DNA of 39,804 nucleotides from an uncultured Methanobrevibacter sp. (GCF_947169325.1 NZ_CAMVPN010000013.1:1-39804), one strand, 5' to 3'; counted from the stretch's first letter, positions 1-9,254 are shown. Notes: generated by a model from the sequence alone, not told the origin. Made by a program: numbers and translations.

Positions 1-1081
1 CGCCAGAAATGAATTTTTCAACATTTTCATATGCTTCATCATCAGTGTATTGAATCGGAGGGTGCTTCATGGTGTATGAAGAAATAGAGGTCAGCTGTCC
101 TCCAATGCCCCTTTCCAAACCGAGTTTGCAGCATCTTACCGCATCAATTACACATCCTGCTGAGTTTGGAGAGTCCTCCACGCTTAATCTGAGTTCGATG
201 TTCATCGGAACATCACCGAATGTGCGACCTTCCATTCTTAAAAAGCATAATTTGTTGTCGTTTTGCCATGGGACATAGTCACTAGGGCCGATGTGAATGT
301 CACGGTCATCCATCCTTTCTGTCAGCACGGACTGAACAGCTTCAGTTTTGGATTCCTTTTTGGAGTCCAGTCTTTCACGGTTGAGCATATTCAAAAAGTC
401 TGTGTTACCTCCGGTGTTGATCTGATAGGTCTTATCGAGCTTTACACCCCTATCCATGAATAAGCTAGCCAGTGTTCTGTGGGTAATTGTAGCGCCGATC
501 TGGGCCTTGATGTCATCGCCTACAATAGGTATTCCTTTAGCCTTGAATTTTGCATCCCAGTCATCATCGCTGACAATAAATACAGGCATGCAGTTTACAT
601 AAGCAACTCCTGCGTCAAGAGCGCATTGCGCATAATACCTTGCGGCCTCTTCGGAACCCACAGGCAGGTAGTTTACCAATATTTCAGCGCCGCTTTCTTT
701 AAGGACGCTTACAACATCAACAGGTTCAACGTCACTTACAACAAATGTGTATTCGTCATCATAATTGGACATGTGGTCTGCAACGCCATCGAGAACATGG
801 CCCATGGAGACTTCCACGTCATATTTTGGAATGTCTTTTTGAAATACTGTTGTACAGTTAGGTTTAGCGAAAATTGCTTCGTCTATGGTTTTTCCGACTT
901 TTCTTGCATCTACATCAAAAGCCGCAACGACTTCTATGTCACTAGGTTTGTATCCTCCGATTTCCCAGTGCATAAGTCCTATTGCGTCTTCTGGATTTTT
1001 ACCATCGTAATAATGAATTCCTTGAATAAGTGAACTTGCACAGTTACCTATTCCAACAATAGCGATTTTAATTTTATCCAA
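1..1081 (-). CDS. myo-inositol-3-phosphate synthase family protein (3' end cut by window)
   Basis: Converts glucose 6-phosphate to L-myo-inositol 3-phosphate with NAD, the first step to archaeal inositol phospholipids. The reverse strand reads without a stop from a TTG start at 1081 to the window edge, about 360 residues, close to the family's full archaeal length, so only a few C-terminal residues are missing. The N-terminus has the Rossmann nucleotide-binding motif IAIVGIGNCASS (about residues 6-17). Later come VVSDVEPVDVV, VNYLPVGSEEAARYY and NTGGNTDFLNM, all typical of the family. The TTG is chosen because a GGTG ribosome binding site lies about 6 bases upstream and no ATG fits. The gene is divergent from the lipid prenyltransferase gene, which agrees with a role in membrane lipid synthesis. 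Family assignment is firm; the exact product is inferred from homology remembered, not searched. Confidence 0.88.
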   Translation of the reverse strand, partial: MDKIKIAIVGIGNCASSLIQGIHYYDGKNPEDAIGLMHWEIGGYKPSDIEVVAAFDVDARKVGKTIDEAIFAKPNCTTVFQKDIPKYDVEVSMGHVLDGVADHMSNYDDEYTFVVSDVEPVDVVSVLKESGAEILVNYLPVGSEEAARYYAQCALDAGVAYVNCMPVFIVSDDDWDAKFKAKGIPIVGDDIKAQIGATITHRTLASLFMDRGVKLDKTYQINTGGNTDFLNMLNRERLDSKKESKTEAVQSVLTERMDDRDIHIGPSDYVPWQNDNKLCFLRMEGRTFGDVPMNIELRLSVEDSPNSAGCVIDAVRCCKLGLERGIGGQLTSISSYTMKHPPIQYTDDEAYENVEKFISG

Positions 1082-1232
1082 ATTTAACACCAGCTATAAA
1101 TCAATTTAAAGTAATAATTTAATTAAATAAAATACTAATATAAGTTATGTAATATAGTTATATAAAATTATGCATTAATATGCTATACAAATTAAGCAAT
1201 GCATGAGAACTTGTTGACAAAGAGTAGATAAA

Positions 1233-2075
1233 ATGAATCCATATATTGAAATATTACGGCCTGGAAATGCAATGATGGGTGCCATTGCAATAATCCTTGT
1301 GGCAATTATCGATAAAAGCTTTACTGTGCCCATAATACTTGCAATGCTTGCAGTATTTTTCGAAACCGCTGCGGGAAATGTTATCAATGACTATTTCGAC
1401 TACAATATTGATTTGATAAACAAACCCGACAGGCCGATTCCCTCCGGAAGAATCTCACTTAAGGCCGGAAGAAACTACGGATACCTACTGTTTCTGCTTG
1501 GAACAGTCTGCGGATTCACAATCAGCTATCTGACCAGCAACTGGATTCCTTTCATCATCGTCCTTTTGGCTGATGTCGTGCTGTATCTATACGCATATAA
1601 GCTAAAGTCAACCCCCCTCATCGGAAACCTCACTGTCGGATTCATGACAGGTTTCGGATTCGTATTCGGAGGATTCTGCCTGAACAATCCTACAATAATA
1701 ACAACATCACTCTATCTTGGATTTTTTGCATTTGTGATGACAACCGCACGCGAACTTGTAAAGGACATTGAAGACATGGAAGGCGACAAAGCGGAAGGCG
1801 CCAAAACGCTTCCTATCTTATATGGCGAAAAGATAACCTCAATACTTGCATTTGTCCTGATAATCGTCGACTGCGCACTATGCCCTGTGCTGTACTTCAA
1901 CCACATTTTCAGCTTCTATTATCTGATTGTAATTACAATTGCCGTAATACTTTTTATCTACTCAGCAATCATGATTATAAGAAATCCGGAAAGAGATGTC
2001 GCTTCCAAGGTTTCAAAATATCTGAAAATCGGAATGCTCATAGCATTTGTCGCATTCATCTTCGGCTCATTTTAA
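1233..2075 (+). CDS. UbiA-family prenyltransferase, probable digeranylgeranylglyceryl phosphate synthase
   Basis: Probably adds the second geranylgeranyl chain to geranylgeranylglyceryl phosphate in the cytoplasmic membrane, making the archaeal diether lipid core. The 280-residue length, eight to nine hydrophobic segments and two Asp-rich motifs support this: NDYFDYNID at residues 52-60 and DIEDMEGDKAEGAKTLP near residue 175. These bind the prenyl diphosphate-magnesium complex in UbiA enzymes. The starting segment MNPYIEILRPGNAMMG matches the archaeal DGGGP synthase group better than quinone-pathway UbiA enzymes, and methanogens of this type lack the usual quinones. It starts at ATG 1233 after an AT-rich divergent promoter region. 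Its neighbours are inositol-phosphate synthase (divergent) and a membrane glycosyltransferase (38 bases downstream, probably cotranscribed). Confidence 0.85.
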   Translation: MNPYIEILRPGNAMMGAIAIILVAIIDKSFTVPIILAMLAVFFETAAGNVINDYFDYNIDLINKPDRPIPSGRISLKAGRNYGYLLFLLGTVCGFTISYLTSNWIPFIIVLLADVVLYLYAYKLKSTPLIGNLTVGFMTGFGFVFGGFCLNNPTIITTSLYLGFFAFVMTTARELVKDIEDMEGDKAEGAKTLPILYGEKITSILAFVLIIVDCALCPVLYFNHIFSFYYLIVITIAVILFIYSAIMIIRNPERDVASKVSKYLKIGMLIAFVAFIFGSF

Positions 2076-2113
2076 CAAAAAGTATTAATGAAATCTCATA
2101 GATAGTATTAGTA

Positions 2114-3688
2114 ATGTTTGATGATTTCAATGTAGGCGGCAAGGACAAGTATTACCTGCTGCTTCTGATAATATTCAGCGGCATTTTGGTTGCACACTAC
2201 ATAAATTTCAACGTCAAGGTCGGCGTAAGCTGCTCTGACGTATACGTTTATCTTTTAAATGCCCTTTACTATACAGGAACAAATAGGGGAGCCACAGGAT
2301 TCATATATCTCTCCCCATTAATCTGCTTTTTAACGTCCCTTCTATTTAGAGTGGGTCTGGTTGACAAACTGGCAATATTCATAGTCACCGGAGCCTTTGC
2401 AATACTCGGAAACATTGGAATCTATCTTCTATTCAGGCAGTTCTATGATGAGAAATTAAGCATATGCGGAGCAATAATATACTCCACAACCACACTAAGT
2501 TTAACTTGGCTTGCAAACGGAACACTGGACGTTCCGGCGGTGGGAATGACAATTTGGTTTGTGCTGTTTGGCGTAATAGCAATCAATAAAAACCCAAAAT
2601 TCTACACATATGCAATTCCGATATTCGCCATAGGATTTTTCACAAGATACACCCTTATTCTGACACTGCCGGCACTGCTTCTTTACTACGTTTATGAAAA
2701 AGGCTTCAAAATTGAAAAGGACGACTGGAAATATATAAAAAGAGGAATTCTAATCGCAGTCACAATTACGGCAGTCATACTGGCAACGGTGCTCATAATG
2801 GGACACGGCCAGTTCGGTGCTGCATCACAGATGGCCGGCGGAATTTCCGGAAAGCAAGGGTCCAGTAGAGATCCGGCATACAATACGGAACTTGGATATT
2901 ACCTCTTTAATCTGCCGAATTTCATTTCAAATTCACATACCGTGTTTGAAGGAAATCCAGTACTGGAAAATCCGACAGCCCTCTCCTGGATAACCTTTGC
3001 AATTCTGATAATAGGCGCCATCCTATGGTTAAGAGACAGCGAACTGAAACTGGAAAAGAGGCACGCCATACCCCTGATAATATTTCTGATTGCATGTGTA
3101 ACCTATACCCGAATAAGTTCGGTTCTCACAACCCTGATTGTGCTTTTGGGACTCTACATTCTTGGAAAGGACAGCGAAAACAGGACAGGTTATCTGATGA
3201 TTGCATGGATTTTGGCAAACTTCATTTTCTTCAGCTACTTCAGCATCAAGGTCAACAGATACATCCTTCCGATATTTCCGGCACTGATTTATTTCCTTCT
3301 CAAATCAGTAAGCATGATTCAAAACAGGATTAAAATCAACAAAGCCATCATCCCGGCAATACTGATTGTCCTATTCATGATACAGGGATTTGCATTTACA
3401 ATGGCATTTGAACCGACAGACAAGTACAATGCAACCGAGGACATTTCAAATTATCTGAAAGGCATCGAACCTGATTATCAGGACATCGACATTGGAGTCT
3501 ACAACATAAGGCCGTTCCGCTGGTGGATTGGTGACAACGTGATTGGAATACCGAATTCCTATGTGGACAAGATTGAAAACAGCAACCTGACATACTACAT
3601 CTCAAACACGAAGATGGACAACCTGGAAAATTATTCAGAGATTAAAAATATCGATACCGTCTATTTATACAAGAAAACAGGCCAATAG
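2114..3688 (+). CDS. polytopic membrane glycosyltransferase-like protein (ArnT/PMT, GT39-like)
   Basis: A 524-residue integral membrane protein with about 10-12 hydrophobic segments. After the first membrane segment an acidic loop (SCSDVYVYL, about residue 40) sits where GT-C enzymes such as PMT/ArnT carry their catalytic Asp. The sections around residues 80-200 (GIYLLFRQFYDEKLSICGA, FFTRYTLILTLPALLLYY) have the look of the PMT_2 domain. The C-terminal ~80 residues are soluble and probably extracytoplasmic. Such enzymes move a sugar from a dolichyl-phosphate carrier to a protein or lipid acceptor; the acceptor here cannot be told. It follows the UbiA gene by 38 bases and may share its transcript. 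A T-rich run after the stop (about 3702-3712) may end transcription. Assignment is by general architecture and remembered family resemblance. Confidence 0.65.
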   Translation: MFDDFNVGGKDKYYLLLLIIFSGILVAHYINFNVKVGVSCSDVYVYLLNALYYTGTNRGATGFIYLSPLICFLTSLLFRVGLVDKLAIFIVTGAFAILGNIGIYLLFRQFYDEKLSICGAIIYSTTTLSLTWLANGTLDVPAVGMTIWFVLFGVIAINKNPKFYTYAIPIFAIGFFTRYTLILTLPALLLYYVYEKGFKIEKDDWKYIKRGILIAVTITAVILATVLIMGHGQFGAASQMAGGISGKQGSSRDPAYNTELGYYLFNLPNFISNSHTVFEGNPVLENPTALSWITFAILIIGAILWLRDSELKLEKRHAIPLIIFLIACVTYTRISSVLTTLIVLLGLYILGKDSENRTGYLMIAWILANFIFFSYFSIKVNRYILPIFPALIYFLLKSVSMIQNRIKINKAIIPAILIVLFMIQGFAFTMAFEPTDKYNATEDISNYLKGIEPDYQDIDIGVYNIRPFRWWIGDNVIGIPNSYVDKIENSNLTYYISNTKMDNLENYSEIKNIDTVYLYKKTGQ

Positions 3689-3719
3689 AGCCTGTCAAAA
3701 TACTATTTTTTCAATTTAA

Positions 3720-3731
3720 GGCAATATTGCC
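3720..3731. promoter_or_regulatory. 12-bp perfect palindrome GGCAATATTGCC
   Basis: A perfect palindrome in the 140-base gap between the glycosyltransferase and the zinc-ribbon/NERD gene, about 50 bases upstream of the AT-rich TATA-like stretch (3769-3800) before the latter. It could be an operator for a dimeric regulator, or simply chance in AT-rich DNA. Confidence 0.25.
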
Positions 3732-3828
3732 AAGTCCAAAAAATGATGACAACTGCCGATTTTTAGAAAGATATATAATTAAAAAAATTATAAAAATAAT
3801 AACATAAGTAATTTAAGAGGATTTATAT

Positions 3829-5379
3829 ATGAAAGTTGTATGCTGTAAGAACTGTGGTGCAAAATACCAGCTCGAAGATAATGATGACATTACTACATTC
3901 GAGTGTTCTTCATGCGCAGGAGATTTGGAATACTTGGAAGAATATTCTGATGAACAAAACAACTCTCGCTCTTCTTTTATTGACTCATTCAAGTATGACA
4001 ATTCACAGATAGTTCAATGTGAGGACTGCGGATTGAAATATAAAATCAAAAGCAGTGACAGCATACTTGACTATGAATGCGACAGCTGCGGAGGTTCCTT
4101 AAGATATCTCGATGAAGAACTTAACAAGGAACTGGACAGCTACGTCGAGGAAAGAAGAAAAGAAGTTCAGCAAATCAGACAGGAAAATCAAGCACAGGAA
4201 ATCAAACCTGACGAAGAGGAACAGACAGAAGATAATACACACTCCTTTAAATCAATTACTAACAGGTTGGAAAACTTTTTCTCAGAAGAAAACATGCTTC
4301 AAATAGCTAAGGATGAGAAAGAGCAAGAAGAGCTCGAACTGGAAGAAGAATTGAACTCCAAAACCGCCAGGACAACAATTCCGGAAGCGGTGATGACAAA
4401 ATTCGGAAAGGAATTTGCTCTTCCGAAAACCAACGATTACAATATCTTGAAAAATTACATCAAGGACGAATTTTTCAAAAGCATGAACGAATACTATCCT
4501 AAGACTGATGAAAAACCTCAGGAAAGATCATTCGGAAGCATCATTGACAGGCTTACAATCCCTGAACCTGGAAACGGCGAAGGAGACCCAACTACAGGTT
4601 CCCTTCTAAGCACAGGATATGATGACTTCGACATAAAGAACATGGACACAAATACCACACTCCTCATTGTCGGAGCAGTAATATTTGTCCTGAGTATCAT
4701 TGAGATTCTAATAATCAACAGCGGTGTTGGAATAGTAGCCCTGTTCATTGGAGTAATTATCTTATGTTATGGAATTTACAAAACTAGAGACGTTAAAGAA
4801 ACCGAAAAAAGAACAAGAATCATCAGAGAACACTTATTGAGTTTACCTCAAGAATTCTACGTATTCTATAACGTGAAAATTCCAACTTCAAGCTCAGGCA
4901 TTAACCACTTGGTTGTAGGCCCTACAGGAATTTATGCACTTCTCTCACAGAAATACAATCCTAAACTCAGACTGGAATCAGAAAACGAAAACCTGAATCT
5001 GATCGGTTCAACCGAATCCGATGAGGACAAGATTGAAGAGATTCCAAGCGAGGACAATGTGAGAAGGTTCAGATACACAACCAAACAGGCAAAATTCTCT
5101 CAAGACAATAAAATCAAGCAAAAAGCCTTGACATTAGGTGAGGATTTAATCAACTTCCTCAATGACAACAACATCAAAAACTGTTTCGTCGAACCTCTGG
5201 TAGGTTTCATAAACAACGAGGTCGTAGTCATAAACATGCCTTTAACCGATGAAGACCTGTTTATCGAGGAATTGTTACATCAAATCCAAACAAGCACTAT
5301 AAAATTAGATTCTGAAACAATCGACAAATGCGCTGTTTTAATCAACAACTATTCTGCAGATTGCTCTTCAGAAATTTAA
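3829..5379 (+). CDS. membrane protein with two N-terminal zinc ribbons and a C-terminal NERD-like domain
   Basis: A 516-residue protein with no recognised overall function. Two Cys4 zinc ribbons come first: C6/C9/C26/C29 and C64/C67/C84/C87. A Glu/Lys-rich stretch, probably coiled coil, spans about residues 100-185, followed by a linker. Two hydrophobic segments at about 279-322 (TLLIVGAVIFVLSIIEILII and the next) anchor it in the membrane. The end, from about residue 335, resembles the nuclease-related NERD fold: LPQEFYVFYNVKIP, then INHLVVGPTGIYALLSQK. In ordinary NERD domains this motif is close to ID-H-VVGP-G-F-IE-K; here Asp is Asn and the Glu of the E-x-K pair is not present, so nuclease activity is doubtful. 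The ATG at 3829 follows AAGAGGA at a usual distance. It stands alone between a T-rich gap and a convergent operon. Confidence 0.7.
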   Translation: MKVVCCKNCGAKYQLEDNDDITTFECSSCAGDLEYLEEYSDEQNNSRSSFIDSFKYDNSQIVQCEDCGLKYKIKSSDSILDYECDSCGGSLRYLDEELNKELDSYVEERRKEVQQIRQENQAQEIKPDEEEQTEDNTHSFKSITNRLENFFSEENMLQIAKDEKEQEELELEEELNSKTARTTIPEAVMTKFGKEFALPKTNDYNILKNYIKDEFFKSMNEYYPKTDEKPQERSFGSIIDRLTIPEPGNGEGDPTTGSLLSTGYDDFDIKNMDTNTTLLIVGAVIFVLSIIEILIINSGVGIVALFIGVIILCYGIYKTRDVKETEKRTRIIREHLLSLPQEFYVFYNVKIPTSSSGINHLVVGPTGIYALLSQKYNPKLRLESENENLNLIGSTESDEDKIEEIPSEDNVRRFRYTTKQAKFSQDNKIKQKALTLGEDLINFLNDNNIKNCFVEPLVGFINNEVVVINMPLTDEDLFIEELLHQIQTSTIKLDSETIDKCAVLINNYSADCSSEI

Positions 5380-5388
5380 TTTCTTTTT

Positions 5389-6444
5389 TTATTCATTTAA
5401 CATTTCAAAAGTGATGACCGTATCTTTCGCGATATCACAGCCTGCTGTTTTTCCAACCACATCACCAATCCGAGCGGGAGATATTCCCCTGCCAGGTCTT
5501 TTAAATGCAATGTCTGACTCGGTAATGCTTTCACCTTTTTTGATGTCTGATTTTGCAACGATTGATTTTCTAATCTCCTTTCTTGCGGAGGATTCACATA
5601 TCAAGGGCTGCTTGTTTGAGCTTCCGTTGATTTTTGATAAAAATAGAGCGTTATTTTTGAAGCGTATCACGTCATCGGGATCCATTGCAAAAGTGTTGTA
5701 GTATCCGCCCAATGACTTGTCGAATGTGAAATGCTTTTCGAGTATTGTGGCGCCGTAGCCGTAGGCGGTTGTCAGAACCATCATTTTCTCATCAGGCTTT
5801 GTGTAGTCAACATATCCTATCTCATAGTCCGGAAAGTTTTGAGCCAAATCCTTAATCATCAGAAGGTTGGCGTCCTTGTAGTCTGTCGGATATGATAAAA
5901 CGGAATGCATGATTGCGATGTTTGATGTTGAGACATCCTCAATTGCCTTGACGGCATTTTTGATTTCAAGCAGAGTCGCACCACCTGTTGAAAGAAGTAT
6001 TGACTTGTTTTTAGAGGCAACACTTTCAATGAACGGAATGTTGGTCAAATCGGATGATGAAATCTTATAGATGTCGACAAAATCATCCAACGCATCGACT
6101 GATTCTGAATCCAGGGGTTCTGCTAAAAACATGATGCCCATTTCGCTGCAGTACTGGGCCAGCTTGCGGTACTCGCCAATTCCGAACTTTTCATATTTGT
6201 TGAACAGTTCAAACTGGGATAGGGATTCCTCATAGGAAAGATTCCAGAATGATGGAGAGTCACGGGAGATGAACTTTTCAACCGAATAGGCGTGAAACAT
6301 TACCGCATCCACGCCGCACATCTGCGCTTCCTCAATGAGAAGCTTTGCGGCATCCATATATGAGATGTTTTCCCTTTTGGCCAGATCATAAAAGTTGAAA
6401 CTGATGTTTGCAATCAGAAATGGTTTCTTGTTAAATATGTTCAT
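5389..6444 (-). CDS. NeuB-like sialic/nonulosonic acid synthase homologue with altered active-site motifs
   Basis: Family members condense phosphoenolpyruvate with an N-acylated hexose to make a nine-carbon sialic, legionaminic or pseudaminic acid. This 351-residue protein has the NeuB TIM barrel (about 8-265) and a C-terminal SAF/antifreeze-like domain (about 291-350, including KRPGRGISP at 315-323). Conserved pieces include KISSSDLTNIPFIE, LSTGGATLLEI, SYPTDY and EKHFT (236-240). Several normally conserved motifs differ: the AE-x-G-x-NH motif reads ANISFNFY (12-19), KFQ reads MFH (49-51), and the SDHT metal-ligand motif reads VDYT (212-215). Activity may therefore be changed or lost. I place the start at ATG 6444, six bases after AGGT, rather than the TTG two codons upstream. 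It overlaps the upstream gene by 14 bases, which implies translational coupling. Confidence 0.78.
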   Translation of the reverse strand: MNIFNKKPFLIANISFNFYDLAKRENISYMDAAKLLIEEAQMCGVDAVMFHAYSVEKFISRDSPSFWNLSYEESLSQFELFNKYEKFGIGEYRKLAQYCSEMGIMFLAEPLDSESVDALDDFVDIYKISSSDLTNIPFIESVASKNKSILLSTGGATLLEIKNAVKAIEDVSTSNIAIMHSVLSYPTDYKDANLLMIKDLAQNFPDYEIGYVDYTKPDEKMMVLTTAYGYGATILEKHFTFDKSLGGYYNTFAMDPDDVIRFKNNALFLSKINGSSNKQPLICESSARKEIRKSIVAKSDIKKGESITESDIAFKRPGRGISPARIGDVVGKTAGCDIAKDTVITFEMLNE

Positions 6445-8125
6445 TGTCAAACCTGCTCAAGTTTTTGTTGAATTCAAATTTACGGTATTCCTCTTCAATA
6501 ACGGCAAGTATATTTTCAAATCCGTTTTTAAGGTCAATGGACAGCATCTTTTGATGCATATCCATCCTCAAGTCGAAATCATTGACCACCCTTGCAAACT
6601 CCTCCACAACATCCTGCCTTTCAAGGTCCTCTCCACGGCCCATATTTATGAAGCCGTTGTTGTGGTTTGCAAAGACATGTGACACGTCCCTGTCATCCTT
6701 GCACAGGCATATTGTAGGAACTCCGATGGAACAGATTTCATACATTGACTTGTTAGGTGAAGTGAATATCAAATCTGCCTTGAATATGAATTCGCTGAAG
6801 TTTGAAACGTTTCTGTAAATCTGAATCAGAGGATTGGATTCGTATTTGGAAACTATTCCTTCCACATTCTCATAATCAAGACCAAGGACAATGTCGATTC
6901 TGCCGTCATAGGTGGTTGTTAAAATAGCGTCAGTGACCTTTTCTGTGAAGTTGTTTGAGTCGAACTGGCCGAAAGCAATCAAAACCCTGTTGACGGTGTT
7001 TGTGATTATCTTAGGCGGCTGATAATAGAACTCATCCTTCAAGACAAAATACTTATGTCCTGTGAACACGTTAAGCTCGCCAAGGTCATGCTCGTACAAG
7101 TCATCGAACACCACATCTGCAAGAGAGCTACCGACTCCCAAATCCTCGAAGTTGACGACAAAATATCCTTCGCTTTTCAATGCGGAAATATACTCCTCAG
7201 AAGTGTCTAAAATATCATTAATAACAATCTGAGGGTCAAATTTCTTCAATTCCTCAAGCAAATCAGGAATATCCTCATAAACAACATAAGAAAAGTTATT
7301 GCCTGAAACTATATCGATACTCAACTGATACTTTTCATCAATCAAAAATAAAACGTCATGAAACACTAGCTTTGAAGCAAGTGACAGGCATCGGTTGATG
7401 TGGCTTGTTCCGATTTCATCAGAGGCATTCACGACAATTGCAGTCCTTTTCTTTTGAAGATGATTTTCAGCAATCCACCAGTCCTCATAGGTTTCGATGT
7501 TGACGCTTTCCTCACGGGAAACCTCGATGATGTCAATGGTTGAGCCCAGACGGGAATCCTCCTGGATGAAATTTCTGCGGGATGCGAGAATCGCTCCGGT
7601 TTCCCTAAATGATTTCGGAAGGGAGTTTTTGTCCACCCTTTCGATATAGTTCGGGAAATACCTCTGGTTGTTCTCGTCATATCCCCAGCTCAGGTGCCTG
7701 TCGTCAACGACTGAAATAATGCTGTCTAGGCTGAAATCCTCGAACTTCTCAATTGCCCGATTTAAGGTTTCAACCTTAATCAGGGGAGAAGTCGGCTGCA
7801 GGGTGACAACAATGTCGTATTCGTCAAATGCCTGCTTTTCCTTTTGAATCATTGCATCGTGAATAACCGGATCGAGTGAAACCTCATCGGTTGCAAGCTC
7901 TTCTGAACGCCTGACGACGCTTGCTCCGAACTTCTCGGCTATCAATGCTATTTGAGAATCATCAGTGGTTACAACAACATCATCAACATACTCTGATGCC
8001 TTTGCGGTTTCGATTGCATAGGATATGAGGGGCTTGTTGTTGAGCAGTCTCAGGTTCTTCCTGGGAATGCCTTTGGAGCCTCCCCTTGCCGGAATAACCA
8101 CCAATATCATATTATTATTAAACAT
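6431..8125 (-). CDS. fused CMP-nonulosonic acid cytidylyltransferase (NeuA/PseF) and PseG/SpsG-like domain
   Basis: A 564-residue two-domain protein. Residues 1-225 form a cytidylyltransferase that would activate a nonulosonic acid with CTP: VVIPARGGSKGIPRKN at 9-24, LQPTSPL at 109-115, and a C-terminal ETYEDWWIAE segment near 211-220. Residues 227-545 resemble PseG/SpsG, a GT-B-fold nucleotide-sugar hydrolase: IGTSHINRC at 238-246 holds the position of the PseG catalytic His (H242), and TSPNKSMYEICSIGVPTI is the usual sugar-nucleotide site. PseG releases UDP from a UDP-di-N-acetyl sugar, the step just before the NeuB/PseI condensation, so the fusion joins steps on either side of the NeuB reaction. 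The ATG at 8125 follows AGTGATGA. It is first in a two-gene operon divergent from hypD and probably supplies CMP-sugars for surface glycans. Confidence 0.85.
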   Translation of the reverse strand: MFNNNMILVVIPARGGSKGIPRKNLRLLNNKPLISYAIETAKASEYVDDVVVTTDDSQIALIAEKFGASVVRRSEELATDEVSLDPVIHDAMIQKEKQAFDEYDIVVTLQPTSPLIKVETLNRAIEKFEDFSLDSIISVVDDRHLSWGYDENNQRYFPNYIERVDKNSLPKSFRETGAILASRRNFIQEDSRLGSTIDIIEVSREESVNIETYEDWWIAENHLQKKRTAIVVNASDEIGTSHINRCLSLASKLVFHDVLFLIDEKYQLSIDIVSGNNFSYVVYEDIPDLLEELKKFDPQIVINDILDTSEEYISALKSEGYFVVNFEDLGVGSSLADVVFDDLYEHDLGELNVFTGHKYFVLKDEFYYQPPKIITNTVNRVLIAFGQFDSNNFTEKVTDAILTTTYDGRIDIVLGLDYENVEGIVSKYESNPLIQIYRNVSNFSEFIFKADLIFTSPNKSMYEICSIGVPTICLCKDDRDVSHVFANHNNGFINMGRGEDLERQDVVEEFARVVNDFDLRMDMHQKMLSIDLKNGFENILAVIEEEYRKFEFNKNLSRFDNEHI

Positions 8126-8206
8126 GGCTCATCACTTAAATAATAAAATATAATAAATCCAATACTAAATATATTCATTATATATTATTAAATCTTTGGT
8201 GTTAGT

Positions 8207-9253
8207 ATGAAAAATATGTCAAAAGAGCTATTGGATAGAATAAACAACTTAGCCACTCCAGTTAAGATAATGCACGTTTGTGGTTCCCATGAACACACAA
8301 TAATGGAAAATGGAATCAGAAGTCTGCTTCCTGACGAAGTGGAAATCATTGCAGGTCCAGGATGTCCCGTATGCGTAGTGCCGTCACGTGAAATCGACGA
8401 GGCATTACAACTTATTGATAAGGGAGTTACAATCACAACCTTCGGAGACATGCTGAGAGTTCCTGGTTCTGAAAGATCCCTTGCAGATGCAAAAGCAGAA
8501 GGAGGAGATGTCAGAGTGGTTTACGGAATCAACAGAGCAATTGAAATAGCCGAAAAAGAGGACAATGATGTTGTATTCATTTCTGCAGGCTTTGAGACAA
8601 CCGCACCGACAACAGCTGCTGAACTTCTGGCAACACCACCTGAAAACTTCTCAGTGCTCTCATGCCACAGGCTGATTCCACCGGCAATCGACTTTTTGAT
8701 AAATTCAGGTCAGACAAGCCTCAATGCATTAATCCAGCCGGGACACGTGTGCACAATCATCGGAACAAAGCCTTTCGAATACTTCTCAACTGACTTTGGA
8801 ATACCTCAGGTAGTGGCAGGATTCAACCCTCTCGACATACTGATGTCAGTATACATGATTTTAAGACAGATTCATAATGAAACACCAAGAATAGACAACG
8901 AATACGCAAGGGCAGTAAGGGAAGAGGGCAACGTCATAGCGCAGGAGAAAATGGAAGAGGTATTTGAAGTGACCTCAAGGGAATGGAGAGGATTTCCAAA
9001 AATCCCTAATTCAATCCTTGAAATCAAGGACGAGTTTGCAGACTTCAACGCCCGTGAAAAGTATGACATTGAAGTCAAGGACGTTAATGAAGCTCCTAAA
9101 GGCTGCATCTGCGGACCTATCCTGAGAGGTCTTGCAAGGCCTGAGGACTGCAAGCTATTCAGAAAAACCTGCAATCCGCTTCACCCTATCGGAGCGTGCA
9201 TGGTAAGTAAGGAAGGAACATGCAACATCGCCCACAGATACTCAAGAGGATAA
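8207..9253 (+). CDS. hypD: hydrogenase maturation protein HypD
   Basis: HypD is the iron-sulfur scaffold on which, with HypC, the Fe(CN)2CO group of [NiFe]-hydrogenases is built. The 348-residue length matches the family. Signature motifs are present: CGSHE with C25, GPGCPVC with C53 and C56, FETTAPTTAAEL, CHRLIPPA, and a Cys-rich C-terminus (CICGPILRGL, then C residues near CKLFRKTC and GACMVSKEGTC) that ligates the 4Fe-4S cluster. The start at 8207 follows GGTG at a normal distance; an ATG three codons later is less well placed. HypC, HypE and the other partners are not in the window. The next gene begins one base after the stop, so they are probably cotranscribed. Confidence 0.96.
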   Translation: MKNMSKELLDRINNLATPVKIMHVCGSHEHTIMENGIRSLLPDEVEIIAGPGCPVCVVPSREIDEALQLIDKGVTITTFGDMLRVPGSERSLADAKAEGGDVRVVYGINRAIEIAEKEDNDVVFISAGFETTAPTTAAELLATPPENFSVLSCHRLIPPAIDFLINSGQTSLNALIQPGHVCTIIGTKPFEYFSTDFGIPQVVAGFNPLDILMSVYMILRQIHNETPRIDNEYARAVREEGNVIAQEKMEEVFEVTSREWRGFPKIPNSILEIKDEFADFNAREKYDIEVKDVNEAPKGCICGPILRGLARPEDCKLFRKTCNPLHPIGACMVSKEGTCNIAHRYSRG

Positions 9254-9254
9254 C

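Noticed and set aside
479-1033. 184-residue open frame on the plus strand
   Set aside because: It is antisense to the inositol-phosphate synthase frame, which has clear family motifs and a binding site. The plus-strand product has no recognisable domain.
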